Part shown: piece after piece, positions 23,300-38,200 of the stretch | How the letters are laid out: each line of letters opens with the position of its first letter | How positions within the stretch are numbered: the stretch's first letter is position 1 | Assembly (NCBI GenBank): GCA_001724265.1 | Contig: MEDY01000253.1 | Location: 1 to 44,295, forward strand | Length of the DNA: 44,295 nt | DNA from: Rhizaria sp. SCN 62-66 | Lineage: Eukaryota > Rhizaria, unplaced | Direction: 5' to 3' | The notes under the pieces: model-generated | Databases searched by the model: none | Told to the model about the DNA's origin: nothing | Seen by the model: the letters and a program-made list of their open reading frames with translations, nothing else | Program-made: the position numbers and the translations under genes

Positions 23300-26200
23300 T
23301 TAGCGCCGCACCACCTGCTGAGGGGCGCGCGGCCCCCCAGATTGTGACTGCGACGGTCCCTGCTTGCCGTGCCCGTGCCCCTGTTGCAGCTGCTCCTGGG
23401 TGGCATTGTCGAGCCCGAGCAGCTGGACCTGGAGCTTGAGCGGCCGGCCCACGGGCACGAAGGGAGGAGCCTTGGTCTCGTTGTCGGCGAGGGTGTTGCC
23501 CACGCCTTCGACAACGTTAGTAACGCCGTCGAGCGTGCCCGAGACAACCTTGGTGGGGATGTTGATGATGGCCGACATGAAGCCCTTGGCCGCGCCCGCG
23601 GCGCCGTCCTTCTGCGCGCCCTTGATAGGCTGTGCGACGAGGCCAGTGATGGCGGAGAAAAGACCGGTGCCGATCGACATCGCGCCCTGCTTCACGCCCG
23701 ACAGTGCGTTCTTGGGCTTCTCCTTCTGCCGCTGGTCGCGCTCGGCGCGGTGCTCGTCGTCCAGCACCAGGTGAGACACACCGGACGCGATCGAACCCGT
23801 CACGTTGGACGCGATGCAGAACACGCCGCCGACGGTGTTGCCGACCAGGCGGCCCGTCGTCATCGCCACGCCTTCGGCCGCGGACAGGTTGTGGCGGCGC
23901 GAGTCGAGCTGGCGCTCCTGGTGCGTGAGCCCCGAGGCGCCGCGGCCGATGCCGCGCACGAAGCCACGCGGATTGCCCAGCAGCGAAGAACTGAGCAGCG
24001 CGTTGGTGACGTACTTGCTCGACTGCTGCTGGTAAAAGCCGCCGACGGCGGACACAAGCTCGGCGGACGAGTACGTCTCCTGCTGCTGCACCAGCATCGG
24101 CATGTCGATCGGCATCTGCTCGACTTGCAGCATCGAGCCCAGCGCAGAGAGCACGGTGCGCAGCCCACCGCCCAGGTCGACGGCGCGCAGCAGACGCTCC
24201 AGCACGTCGCCCGTGAGCCGAGTCGTGACGCGCAGGTGCACGGGCGAGATGAGGAACTGCTCGAAGTAGATACGAACCGCGCTCTCGGTGCGCGAGGACT
24301 GCGCTGCGGAGGCGAGCGTCGCCGCCAACGCGCGCTGCGTCGCAAGCACCACCGACGCCGTCTGTGTGTTGCCGGAAGCAGCACCGCGCGAGGCCATAAT
24401 GGCGGCGGTGATTGTGTTCTGGCGGCGCTGCTTCGCACTCTTGCTACGCGTGCCGTTGGCCTCAAAGCCATCCATGACAGTGATGAGCGCGGAGATAATC
24501 TCGTCGTCGATGTTGAAGCACACGGGCTGCTTCTGGAATGAGAGGTCCCAGTACTCGTACGAGCCAGCAACAAGGTAGCGTCCCGAGCGCACATACGCGC
24601 GCTTCGACGTAAAGGACACGAGCGGTGTTGGCGCCGCGCCATCGGGCTGCTTGACCATGACGGGCCACAGAGTCGACCACGCCAACACGGGCATGTACGA
24701 CGGCACGGGCGGACTTGGCATCCTCTCTGGCGTGTGCAGCGGCATCTTCTTGGACGACTTGCCAACACCCGTGCCCTTGTCAATCTGCAGCGCGCCCAGC
24801 GAGACTTCTTGGCGCTGCGACGTAGCCGTCGACGTCAGGAGCAGACCGATGTTGCACAGGTGCGCGGAGAGCACGTGGCAGCCGGCGTCGCCGCCGTCAT
24901 CAAGCTTGGCGCCAAGCGATGCGCCCGACGCCGACGCAGAGGCCTGCTCTGCACTGGGCAGGTCGTCCACAACGGCCACAGAGACCAGCGGCGCCTTAAA
25001 CACAAACTCGCTAATGCCCGTTTCAGTTTCTTGCTTTTTTTCTTCTTCATCCGCGCCCGCCTGTCCGCCGTGCGCGATGACCTTGCCCTGCTTGTCCACG
25101 CTCATCACCAGCTGCTTGAGCTTTAGCAGCTCTAATGCACCGTCGCCAACGATCTGAACAGCGCTACCCGCGCCACCAGTCCGCAACCCGCCAGCGGACT
25201 TTGACGCTGCGGCAGCTGTGGAGCCGGCAACAGCGGCCCCGGCTGCTGCGGCCGTTGTCAGGAAACGCACGGCACGCGCAGAGCGGAAGACGCGCGACCA
25301 CTCTGAGGGCAGACTGCGGCGCGGAAAGGGGCAGGGCACGATGTTGAGCACGCGCGAGCCGTCGGCGAGGCAGTCAACACGCACAAGCAGCGGGTGCACC
25401 GTGCACGTGGGGGGCGCGCCAGGAGCCGTGATCTCCTGCCGCACCACCATGGCAATCTTGGACCAGCCGGGGATCTCGATCTGCACCTGCAGCAGGTGCG
25501 GGGCGGCACCCGGCGCAGGATAGATGTACAGCAGCGCAAACTTAAGCGCCACAGCGCGCGCAGGCGCGGCTGCCAGCACCTGCGGCGAGGGAAACTCGGA
25601 CGTCGCATTGGGATCCTGCCACGCAAAGGGCGTCGCGCGGTACGGCTGCGTGTGCAGCATCGGCGGCAGGCACGCGAGCTCGGCGTTGCGCCGCACATCG
25701 CCGCCCGGCAGGATCGCCTGCGCTTGACAGATCGAAATCGGGAACGATGACTTGTTCGCGACAGAGTACAGCGGCGCCACGCCCACTGTGCCCGCCGCGG
25801 GCACCGTTGCCACAAGCGACGACGACACCGTGGGAAGCGCTGGCGCAGACGTGTTCAGCGACAACGCGCCATTCGAGGCAGCAGCAACAGCAGAGGGCGA
25901 AGAGGCCTCGATGGCCGCTTGCTGAGCGCGCGCGGCGAGGAGTTTCTCCTGCTTGCGGCGCACGCGCGAGGCCGACTGCGGGCCACTCAGTTCGGGGGTG
26001 ATCGTGACGACGAACTGGCCGCCGTTGTTGTGCACCGAGACCTGCATGGTGAGTGCGACCGACTGCGTGCCAGGTCCGCCGTCGGGAGCGGCCTTGGCGC
26101 TAGAGAGCACCGAGATAATGCCCGTCTCGCTCAGCGTGAAAAAGCTCGTCGCCGTCCATGCCGCGGACGCCATCGCCTCCTCCGACGCTTCGGCCATGCA

Positions 26201-29200
26201 GCCGTAGCGGAACGCGCCAGCGTCCGTCACGGACTCGATCGCCGGCGCCGCGTTCGGCACAGGCGTGCCCATGGGGGCCGCGCCAACCACTGCGGGCCGC
26301 GTCGCGCGCAGCACCGCCTTAGGCGACGGCGGGGGCGCCAGAGGCAGAATTTGGATGCGCTGCGGCGACTGGTGGCACGGCCAGTAGAAAGGCATGCCAC
26401 CGACGATGCTCGGGCACGCTGTGTTTTCGTCGGGTGGCGGCACCGCGTCGCGCGGCGTGGGCGGCACCACACACGCCGCCTCGGGCGTCATGCCCATCCC
26501 TTCCTGCACAAGCGCAAGCGGCCAGGGCGTCTCGTTCACTACCACGAAGCGCGGTAGTAGGTGCGTCACGCAGATGCGCTGGAAGGGCGCTGGCGCACGG
26601 TAGAAGCGCGCCACCATGTCCGCGCGCATGCGCAGTGGCGAGGACGTGATGGCCTGCGACGCGCTGCTCGCACGCCGCGCTGCGGCCGCCGCGGAGCAGT
26701 CGTGTGCGGGGTCAATGAGCAGGTTGCCTAACTGCGCGACGCGCGTAAAAGCCTCGCGCGAGTGCGGCGCGTCCGACGCGACGAGCGTGAAATGCGTCGC
26801 GGGTGACGTGCCGTTGCGCAAGCGCTGCGGCATCACGGTCCACGCCGGAGCGGCCGCGGGCGCCATTGTGGGCGTTTTCTCGGCCAGCGTCACGGTGCGG
26901 CACGCGTTGCCCGCCAGTCCCAGCCCCAGCGGCTCACACCCGGGCTTGGGGCGCGGCGCGTCTGGCGGCAGCTGGCGGAGCGCGAGATCATCATAGGTCT
27001 CGACAGTGATGCGCGGCGCCTGGCGCGACTCCTGCGCCACGCGACCGAAGACGGCACCCTGCATCAGCAGCGGGCCATGCGCGACCGTGAGTGGCAGCAG
27101 CGTGTCGTTGATAATCCATGAGTCGGCAAAGAAGCGCACGACGCGCGCGAGCGCGCCCGATGCACGTCCGGCCGCACCCAGCGTCTCGTTGGCGTCAACC
27201 TCGAGGATGAGCGGCATCGAGTCAGCGTCGCCGGGCGCGGGCGCAGCCGACGCGGCGCCATCGTCGTGCGTGCTGCAGCGCACCAGGCGGCGCGAACGCG
27301 GGATGACAAGTCCCGAGTAGCCACCGGGACCCTCACGCGACGCGTGCTGCGACTCGACCGAATGGATGATCGGCGTGAGCTGCGTCCACCCGAGGCCGCC
27401 GCACTGCACACGGCATAGAAGCTGCGCAGCGGGCTTCGCGTCAGGGGGTCCGTCTGGCAAGGGACGCCCGGAATTGAGGCGCACCTTGTTCCACGCTGCC
27501 GCGGCCTCAGACCAGTCGATGGTATTAAGCTGCGTCTCCGCGCCCGAGGCCAGCACATCACGCAGCAGCGTACGCGTCGCCCAGCGCTGTGCAGCAGGCA
27601 TCCACAGCCGGTAGACGATCTCAAAGCAAGCAGGCACAGGCAAAACATTGCTCACAACAAGAGGAGCATGGATTGTAAAGACACCATCCGTAACACCCTC
27701 AGCCTGCATAGGTGGGACAAACACCACGCACGCGCGCGCCGGGAGCGCTTCCGTTGCCACAGCTGCACACACGAGATCGTAGTTGCGCGGGACCTTGGCA
27801 ATGGTCTGCACAGCCATGATGGGCTGCGACCACCCAAAGTCCTCGTCCTGCGGGCGCGAGGGCGACGTGGACAGCGCCTCGCCGTCGCGGATCGTCGCAG
27901 GCTTCATGCGCACGAACTCGAACTGCTGGAACGACACCGGGATGGGAACGGTGCCGCGGGCAGGAATGATGCACTCCCACGTCGTGGCATCGGGCAGCGT
28001 GGCCTGCACGGCCCACGGAAGGTCGGTGGCGTTGTGCACGGAGCGCGTGGAGCTCATAATCACCACGCGTGAGCTATCGACCGTGCGGATCGACAGAGAC
28101 ACGCGCCGCTGCTGTGCGGGCAGCTCGCCCATGGGCGATGGCGTCGGCATAGAGTCGCCCACCGAGAGGGGGAACACCTGCGTGCCGCGGTGGCTGACAG
28201 GAACGTTCATCAGCCGACCTGCGCTGACGCCACGGCCCACGGAGAAGCATAGTGACGCCATACGCGGGTGCATCCGCAGTCCGGGGCACAGCGGCACAGG
28301 CACCTCACCACCAGCGGGCACTGTCACACGGGTGCAAGTCTCTGACAGCCGCTCAACCATATCTGCGAAATCGCGATCTGACAGGTTGATCTCGGCCTGG
28401 TGACGATCCAAAGCGCGCTTGTTAAGCACAGCCCACACCTGAACCGCCTCACCCGTGTCGTTGCGCACACGCACCGGGGAGTAGTAGCGCGCGTCGACGT
28501 CTTCACCGTCGTTGTCATCGCCTTCCTCGCCCACTGATGACTCATCACGCGCAATGCGCTGTTGCTGCGAGATCATCGCATTGGCCATCACAGCGCGTGC
28601 TGCACTGATCTGGGCAGTTTTGCGAACAGGCGCAGAGCCAGTCGAGGTGGTATCTGAGGCTGAACCTGCAGTGCCATCAGCTTGCGAGTGGATGCTGCTG
28701 CGCGCAGCCTGGCGACGCGCCGTCCAGTCGCTGTAAGCAGTGAAGATGGACAGCAAGAACGCAGTGGAAACGCGCACATCGATGGGTGAGTTGACCTGTA
28801 GCATCATCCAGAAGGGGCGGTTGCGCGATGCTGTGCCGCTGCCAGTGTCAAGAGCGGACGTGCGGAGCGCTGTGGCTGTACCAGTACGCGCGGAAGATGA
28901 GGCTGCGATGCCGTCATCAAGGAAGAAACGTGCTTCACTAATGACGTTAGTCTCGTGCACCAGCGCGCGCAGCGCGAGCGACTGCGGGTCATGATACTCA
29001 ACAGCAAACATGAACCTTGAGACCATGTTGCCCGCCCATCCGTCGGGCACAGCCCACAGCGACACGTCTACCGGCGTAGGCGTCACACGCAAGCACATCA
29101 CAGGCACAAAGCGACGCGACAAGTTGTCAACGGCCGTCACCGTGATCGGCAACAAGTCAATCCGCAACACCTTCTCACCGGCAGTCGTTACGCGCACCAC

Positions 29201-32200
29201 GTTGAGGTTCACACCAGCGACCGCGGGAAGCGCTGAGGCACGCGCGGCGTCCGCAGCGAGCGAGAAGGCGTTGCCTGCATAGCCATGCGCGTCCCCGCTG
29301 GCGGCGCCCGCGACGTCGCCCCACGCGACGAGTTGCTGCTGGATCAGCGCGTCGACGTGGCTGCCCTCGTCGTCCTCGCCGTCGCCGGTCTCACCGCTAG
29401 GTGAAGCCGCCGCGGCCGCTGCGGATGCAGCGGAGGATGCGGCTTGCAGACGGAAGGCAGCAAGCGCGGCGCGCGCGTGCGTCTGCTCTTTGTCCCAGAG
29501 GTCCATGTCGGCGGCCGCGTCGACCCAAGCGTCGCGCGCAGACATGGCGATGCCGAGGTCGCCCAGCGACAGCGTCATGGCGAGCGGGTCCAGGAAGCCC
29601 ACGGTGGCGGAGCCGCGCGTGGTGACGAGCGCAGCCAGCGGCATCCCGCCCGCGGCGGCGCTGGGGTCGACGAGGTCGGCCTGGTCAACGACCGAGAGCA
29701 AGACGGACTGGGTGCTGGCCAGCACCGCTCGCACGGACACGGGCTTTACGATGGTCGAGTCAAGCGAGGGCGCGCGCCAGAGCTGGCGGACTGAGCACGA
29801 GTGCACGGCGGCTTGCGCAGCAACGCCCAGAATAAGGATCTCGACGACTTGCTGGCCGCGTGGCGCAAGGCCCAACGCGGGCGCCACCGGCGGCTGCACA
29901 GTGCGCGACATCGCCAGGGCGCAGCCTGTGCGGACGACAAGCGCAGCCGCGGTCAGTGGGTCGACTGTGACAGCCTGCAATGCACTCACACGCACGCGCA
30001 GCGTGATGTGGTCGCGGCCCAGTCCGACGTTGGCAGCCGAGGCCTCGGGTGTCGACGAAGCTGCAGAGAGCTTGGGCGCAACCACGGCAGCGGGCGCCGA
30101 GGTGGAGGCAAACGTCGACGCCGTCGAGCCCGCTGCGGAGGCCGCGAGCGGCACGCCAGGAACGGAGCCCGAGCCGTGCGTGTCGACGGTGCCCGACGCG
30201 GCCGCGGTGATGGCGGCCGCGATCGTGCACGGCGGCGGGTCCAGGCAGTCGGGCGGGATCGTGACTGCGCGCGCGAGGCGCATGAGAGCACGCGGGTTGG
30301 TGAAGGCCGTCAGCCCGCACACGTCGACGTCAATGGCGCGGCGCCGGCCGGACACGAGGGACAGGGACTGCAGGATCTTGAGGTGAATCACAGGACGCAC
30401 CGCCATTTTGATCGGAGAGGATCCCCCATCCTGAGGTGATGCGGCCAGGAAATCATTCATGTCAAGCGTGCGCACGTTGTCACCGGGAGATGAGAGCGTT
30501 TGCGACGTCCCACGCGCGGCGACGAGGGGATGCGACGAGGGGCACAGCACCAGCGAACGCCACTCCTCGCCACGCGCAGCCGCGGACGCATTGAGACCGC
30601 GCGCGTTGGCGTCGATCTCACGGAAAAGCATCGTGTTAAAGGCAATCGAGGTGAGCGCGCCAGCGAGACCGAGGCGGCGCCATCCGAGCGATACGCCGCC
30701 AATCTCAGCAGCCAGGAAGGATTGTGAAGTGCGGTACAACGGCGCTGCGGCCGGCGAGCGGTCGACCTCTTCCTCGCACATGTTGATACGCGCGGACGTG
30801 ATCACAAGTCCCATCATTGCTTTGGTAAATGCCCATGGAGTGTCCTCCTGAAAAATGATGCGACGTGCGCGGGCCGCGGTCGCAGGTGCAGGCTGTTGCG
30901 ACGGGCGCGTAACAGCCAGCGACAAAGACGACGACGACGATGAGGACGGGTGCTCGATAGAGTCCGAGGCAACAGCAGTGGCGAGCAGCGAGGACATCAT
31001 CGAAGCGACCTTTGCCTTGTGCTGCGACTCGGAGCCCGTGACTGCGGCCAGCCCCGTGAGCGGACCCGGGGGCGACGCGCCGTCGGGCGTCGAGGGCGCG
31101 TCGCTCATCGCGGGGGTGCCGGGACCCCAAGAGCTCTCGGAGGCCACAATGGCACTGAGCTCGCTGGCGCCCAGCATGGCCATGGAGCCCGTGCCAAAGA
31201 CGTTGAACAGCGAGTCTGCGCGCGCGTTGCCGGCCAGCAGAGTCGCCTTGACGCGCGCGGCCTGCACGGCAGCGGCCGCCAGTACTGGATCCAGCAGCAG
31301 GTTGCCAGCCAGCACGCGCATCAGACACTCGAGACGGCTCGCGGACAAGAAGGCCTCCAAGTGCCCCACCGTCAGCGACACCTTGACCGGGGCGCCGTCG
31401 GGCAACGCGGCCGCAAACGCGGGCCGGTCGAGGGCAGCGAGGATGTCGAGCCCGACGCGCGTGGGCGTAATAAGCGGCATCGCGGGCAGCAGCCACGGTG
31501 CGCGGGCAGGAATCGGCTTGCCCTTGCCGAAGACACCCGCATTAATGAGCGAGGGCCACAGGGCCTCGAGCGACGCGGCGACAAGAGACGTCAGCGGCGG
31601 CGTGTCTGCAGTCTTTTTATCGCTCGCGGCAGCCTCGTCCTTCTTGATGGCCATAATGAGATCCTTCGGGAATGTGCGCGCAGCGAGCTTGGGCGCCATC
31701 GCACGCAGAGCGGCAGCGGCAGCCATGAGCGGGGCCACATCATTAGCAGTCTTATCAAGACTACCGCGGTTCTTTGCTCCAGGCGAGTGCGAGCGCTGCA
31801 TCACGGCCTCAAAGGCTGCGGCGGATGGCAGGAAGGGCCCTGAACTGCCGGGGGCACGCGCACTGGTCGGACTTGTCGCAGGTTGACTGAAGACTGGCGT
31901 GTGTTGCTTCTTCTGAGGCACGACGATGTCGCCCATGCCAAGATCCAGCCCCGCCAGCGCCGCCGTGCGCGCATTAGTCGCGGGTGCCGGCGCGCTTGTC
32001 TGCAGCGACAGCGTACTCAAGTTCTGCTGAGAAGCAACAGTGGACCCGAAGTTCGCCGCAGGCGCGGACGCCGCGGAGCGCATCGACACGGTCTTGTCGA
32101 GACGTGCAGTGGGGACGAGACCGATGGCCTTTGTTGCGGGGTCGGCCGAGTGGCCCAGTCCGGCAGCGATGGCAGCAGAGATGGCAGCCTTGTGCGTAGC

Positions 32201-35200
32201 CGCCGCAGCGCGGTCCGCGGGAGCCGCACGCAGCTCGTGGCCCGTGCGCAGCGTCATGCGCGAACCGCTGACGTATGCTGCAGACCCAGCGGCGGCGGCG
32301 GCCGCGGCAGCGATGACGGTGGGGTCCGCCGGCAGTGCTGCGGCGGCGAGTGCGTCAACGGTGAGCGTCAGGCGGTCGAACTCGAGCGGGTGCTCGCCGC
32401 GCGCGACCGCGGCCTCGTCGCGCTCGGGCGCGTTGGTCATAGTGACGCCGCGCACGATCATCGCAATCGATGAAGCCACGTCGGGCGCGACCGAGGAGCG
32501 CGGCGCGATGGCCGAGAGCGTTCCAACACGCACCAGCATCCGCACTGCGCCTGTGCCCCAGCTCGGACTCGCGGGCACGCCAGGTGCAGGCAGCGGGAGC
32601 ATGTCGATGATCGACGACTTTGCGGGCACTGGCATAGGGCTTGCATCACTGGGCGCTGCACTGGGCGATGTAGCATCAGAGACAGAGTCGACAGGCGGGG
32701 GCGCGCCGGGGATCGCGCCGATGATACCGGAGAGAATGTAGTCAACGAGCTCGAGCACAGGCGACAGCTGGAAAGCAATGTCAACGTTGCCGGCCGAGAT
32801 AGCGACCTGGTTGTAGTCGTAGAACGGCTTCGGTGCACCAGGCGCGGGCGCGGGAGGCATCGGCGGGCGACGCACAGCGAAGGCGGCTGCCATCTCGTCG
32901 TCCTTGCCGGGCGTGATAGCGACAATGAGTCCCCAGGGGTCGATGAAGTCCTCCTCGCCCTCAACGCCGCCAGCCTTGGCCGCCGGCGACGCGCGCATGT
33001 GCGCCATGGCCTCGGGCGGGACGCCAGCGGCCGCGGCGACGTCAGCAGGCACCGGCGCAACTGAGTCGAGCTTGTACATGTGCAGCGAGCGCACGCCACC
33101 TTCGACTTGCACGGAACCGGGTCCGCGCTTGTAAGTAGCGGGCGGCAGCAGCGGAAGTGAAACTGAAACCACGGCGGCCGTGATGTCTGCGCGGAAGATC
33201 TTGCGCGATTCGACGGCCACGGCGACACCGCCGAGACGGCCGCCGTCCTTGTGGAGACCAATGATCACTGAGCGCGTCGTTACGTCCACGCGCACACTCA
33301 TCGGCGTCCGCGCCGGCGCCGTGGGCTCGCACGGGAACACCTGCGCCACGCGGAAACCAGGCTGCTGGCCCCACAGGATCGACCGCACGAGCGTGCCGCC
33401 ACGCCAGTGCTTCGGCCACAGCCGGTCTAGCTCGCCGGACACGTTACAGCTCGTCTTGGGCGGCGCACCGGGGTGTTCGGTGGATGCGGTGGCGCCGTCA
33501 GCAGCGGCCTTGTTGACCGCATGCTCAAGGTGGGCGCGGATTTCACTGTCAAGCACGGCGGCGGGCGGCAGCAGAGCAGACGCGCCAGTGGGGTCGAGCG
33601 CAAAGTACGGCAGGATCATGGCCGAGTCACTGACAGTCGCATCCGGATTTTTAACATCACTGGCCACGTTCGGGTGTTGTGACGCGAAGATGGCTGCGTT
33701 AGGCGCAGGCCGCGGGTGGCCCGCGGCGGTGTTGGCAGTAAAAAGCGCCTCGTAGAACTCCTCCGACTCCAGCTCCGGCGGCGTCACGATCGCGGCCGCG
33801 CCGCCAGTCACTGAGAAGATGAGGTCGAACAGCTCGGCCATCCAGTCGGGCGACCAGTTGATGCGCACCGAGTGCAGACGCAGCGCCAGCGCCATCAGCG
33901 GCTGCGCGGCCGTGGCGGCGTCGGCGCGATGCACCATGTACTCGTACACGCCCTGCTCGTCCGTGAGAGGCAGCTCCGGAGAGTCGATGTGAATGAACAC
34001 TGGGCAGTCGTCGCCCGGCAGTGCGCTGAGCGCCGTCGCCGCCGCCGCGACAGGCTTCGTGGTGCCACGGGTCGGCACGGGCGCACATGAGGGCGCGCCG
34101 GTGTCGATGCTGACAACGCAGAGCTCGTTGCCGACGTTCTTAAGGTCCCAGCACTCGAGGGCCTGGAGCGAGATGGACGTTGTCGCTGCGGGCGCGAGAC
34201 CGGGGCCCGCGCGGTGTGTCGTGTGCGCGACCATGACGCCGCGCGCCGTCGCCAGGAACAGCGGCGCGACACCCGCGTTGACGCCTGGGCGCGCCTTGTC
34301 GAGAAACACACTGACTTCGCTGAGCGAGAGCGCAAGCTCCAGGCCAGCAGTCTCAATCAGCGCAGGCGCGGGCGTGGCATCCGGTGTTACGGCGCCAACA
34401 TCGGCAGCAGCCAAGCCGAGCTGCACGGGCAGCGCCGCGATGGTGTCGACAGCGCGCGCCACGGGCGGATCCCATTCCTTAATGATGGCCACGATGTCGA
34501 GCAACATTGTGTCCGACACGAAGACTTGGAACGGACGCTCGGCAGCCACGGTCACCACGGGTCGCAGCAGCGGCGCGGGGCCCGACGCGAGCACAGCAGT
34601 CGCCCCACCCAGGGGCGCGAGAGTAAGGTCGAGCGTAAAGCGCGTAGGCGTGATGATGGCAGACTCGACGCTGCCGGCCAGCGCCGCCGTCGCAGACACA
34701 ATCTTGCCACTTTGTGTGTCGTTTTGCTTCTGAGCGGGCGGCGCGAACCGCGTGGCGACGGTGTCGAGCGCGACGCTAAGGTGCGAGTTGCGGAGCCCGA
34801 TCGTGACGGTCTCCAGACCAGCGCTCAGCGCGGACGTAGGCACAGCGTCGGTCAGCAGGTACACGGCAATCTTATCGCACTGCACCTCGATCCAGAACGG
34901 CGGGAGCGGCGCGGGCGCAGCGGGCGCGGCCTCCATATCATCGCATCGCTCCTCGTCGCCCTCGGCGATGGCGGCCTGCGGGCCCGCGGCGATGCCGATG
35001 AAGGGCGCGACGTAGTGCGTGCGCAGCGGCGGCGCCACGGCCGCGGTGACCATGTCGTGCACATCGAGCACCGTCACCAGGTCGCGCGGCGTTAGGTACA
35101 TCGTGACGGGCGACACGTGCAGAGTCGACTTGTCCGTGCAAGAGAGCCCCCACTCGGCCGCGCCAGACGTGGCGGACGGACGGCCTCCAACGGGGGGCGC

Positions 35201-38200
35201 ACCCAGCGCGCTAAAGACGTCACGCGCGGCCTGCGTGTGCGCACGCGCCTCAGCAGCGGCGCCCGCAAGCACGGAGTGGGGCATGTTGGCGACGGCGCCG
35301 CCGTAGACAGACTCAGAGCCAGTGCGCGTCGCCATCGCGGCCTGCGCAGCGGCGGCGTTGGCCTCGGCCGCAGAGTCCTCGAGGCACAGGCGCGCCTTGA
35401 TGGTGATGGGCGTGACGAGCTGGCGCGCCTCGGCCGTGGCCTTGGCGTCCCCCCACAGTGTGTCCAGCCGGCCCAACCCGACGTGGTAGCGTACCAGGTC
35501 CGCGGCGACGGAGCCCGTGGCGGCGGCGGGGTCAAGCGAGAGCGTGACGGCCAGCCGGTCGCAGCGTTGCAGCAGCATCACCGAGTCCGCAGCCCACGAG
35601 TTCAGCGGCATCGCCATCGCCGCGTCGGTCACTACCACGCTCACGCGGACGCGCTTCGCAGACGCGGGGCGCGCGGCCTCGGCAGCGGCCGCGGTCGCAG
35701 CAGCGGAACGCGCGGCAGCGGCAGAGCTGCTCGCACCCGCGCTGCCAGTGCTGAGGCCGCTGGCGCTGCGTTGGCGCGTGACCGAGGGCTGCTGCAGCAG
35801 CGCAGGGGGCGCACTGGCGGCCGCGTCGGCGGGCGGCGGCAGCGGGGCGAGGTACTCGAGCATATCCGCCACGAAGGACGGCACGATGACGCCCGTGGGG
35901 CGGTTGATCGCCACCCACACTTCGGTGCCCGCTGCGGACGACTGCGCCAACGTGATCGTGATCTGCGAGGACCCAGCCTCCGCGTCGCCCTCGGCGGACG
36001 CCGCGGCGGGCGCATGCGCGCGGCGGATCGCGTGCAGCGGAGCGATGAGGTAGCCGTAACCCGGGTGCGGCCCGTGGGCGCGCAGGTCGCGCGCACTCAC
36101 GCGCGAGACGAGCAGCTCCACGAAGCGCGAGGGCTCGGGCGCGGGCGCGTAGTCCTTGCTGTGCGCGTCGTTGCCGCCGCCGCCCAGTGCTACTAGCAGC
36201 TGCAGGTGGCTCAGGCCCAAACGCGCCAGCGGTGCGGGCGTCGTCACACCGCGCTTCTCGGCCAGCAGCGTCAGGTGTGCGCCGCCAAACTCGGCCGCGA
36301 ACACAAGCGAGGGCACGTCAGCGTTGTCGCTGATGGCCGCAGGCTGCGCAAAGGTGACTGCGGCGCTACTCGCGTCAGGCGCGCGCTGCACAATGATGGA
36401 CTGGTGCAAGTCGGGGCGGTCGCGCACTCGGAGCACAGCGGTGCGAGCAAGCGTGGGCTCAGAGAACACGTCGTCATCGCTGTCGTCATCGTCGCCAGCA
36501 GTGTGCGACGTGCTGACGCGCGAGGGCGCGTTGCTGAGCGTTATCTCATCTTCGTCCTCGTCTTCATCGTCCTCGTCGCCGTCCTCGGCCACGGGCGTCA
36601 TGCCCAGCAGCGCCGCATTCGCGGCGTCGGAGCTCGCGCTGTCAGCGGCCTGCGCCGCCGCGGCAACGAGCGCAGCCGTGCGGCGCGCGCGCACTTCGGC
36701 GTCGCTGAGGCCGTGCGCGGCAGCGGCGTGCGCCAGCGCGGCGGCGTCGCTGGGGCAGCCCCACACCGCGCGCGCGGGCGCCGCGGCAGCGACGTCCTTG
36801 CTGGCCTTCGAAGCGTCGGCGGCGGTGGCGTAGAATTGCACCAGCTGCCGGCGCGCGACCGAGGCGTCGAGCGTCGACACCTTGAGGTCCGCGAGTGCGG
36901 GTCCCGCAGACGCGCGCTCAGGCCACGCCGCGGCGAGCGACACAACGGCCTCGCGAAGCAAAATGACGGTGTTATCATTGGCGGCTTCGGGCGAGGCTGT
37001 GCCGGGAGCGGCCACGACGTCGGCCAGCACCAGCGCGTCCTCACGCGCGCTGTCGGTCGTGAAGGCCAGGATGCGCGACACGTGCAGCGCGAGCGCGTTC
37101 CACTCGGCGGGCGACGTGCTGCGGCGCGCCTCCTCCAGCGGCCGCAGCAGCGGCGCCGTCAGCGCGGCGCGCGCGGCCAGGCCCTCGGCGGGCGCGGCGC
37201 CAGTGGCCGACGCGTGGCGCGCCCAGCGCAGCGCCTCGCCAGAGCTCGCGCGCACGTGGTCGCGGTCCGCCAGCGTCTCCGGCAGCGTTGCGGGCGCGGC
37301 GTCGATGGGTGCGCTGGAGACGGTGAGCCGGCCCAGCGAAAGCACAGCGCGGCGGCGGCTGCCCGCGGACTCGGGCACCGCTAGCATCGGCGGCTCCAGC
37401 GAGATGTCGAGCCTCGGCATGCGCGGGGCCGCGGAGCTGGGCGCCGCTGTGGCAGGCGCAGGTAGAGCGGGGCGCGGGCTCGCTCCTGCGCGAGGCGAAA
37501 CAAGCGCCTCGCCGGCGGGCGACTTGGAGGAGGCCATGCTGGCGCCGGCGGCAGCGACGCCGGGCGCAGCCGCGGCGGCGAGCGCGATGGTGAGGGGCGC
37601 GAAGGCGGCGAGCGACTCGGCGCCGTACGCGGCGAGACGCACGGCGACGCTGGGCGCGGCCTCGAGCAGCAGACCGCCGACGCGCATACGGAGCGCGGAC
37701 TCGGCGGGCGGCGGCGAGCGGCCGGTGAACTCGCGGGCCTCGTGCACAATGTACACGAGCGGCGTCGAGTAGGGCATCAGCGACGCCGATGGAGGCAGCT
37801 CCACGCCGGAGTACACGCGCAGGATCAGTGTCGGCTCGGGCGCGACAGCGCCGACTGAGGCCGAGGCCTGCGCGGACTCGGTTAGCGAGATGCCGCCCAG
37901 CGCGCAGCGCAGCTGCGAGTGCGAGGCGAGCCAGAGACGCAGCGTGGCGGGCGAAGGCACGCGCGTGGCCTGCTGCTGCGACACGGCGCCCATCTCCTCA
38001 ATGTCGAGCGTGTACGCAGTGGCCGTGGGTAGGCGCGGCAGCGGCGAGACCGTGCCGTCGGGCCAGCGCCACTCGCCGCCCGCAGCGGCCGCCACGGGCA
38101 CCGCGGGCGCGGGCAGCGGCACGCGCAGGTCGACGGTAAGCATGGTTACGCGCACGGCAACCTGCGAGAGCCCCACGATCGCGGAGCCCGCGGCGCGGCG

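Noticed and set aside
30855-31886. 343-codon plus-strand ORF antisense to VPS13
   Set aside because: It is an Ala/Ser-rich mirror of VPS13 coding sequence; the sense frame carries the family match.
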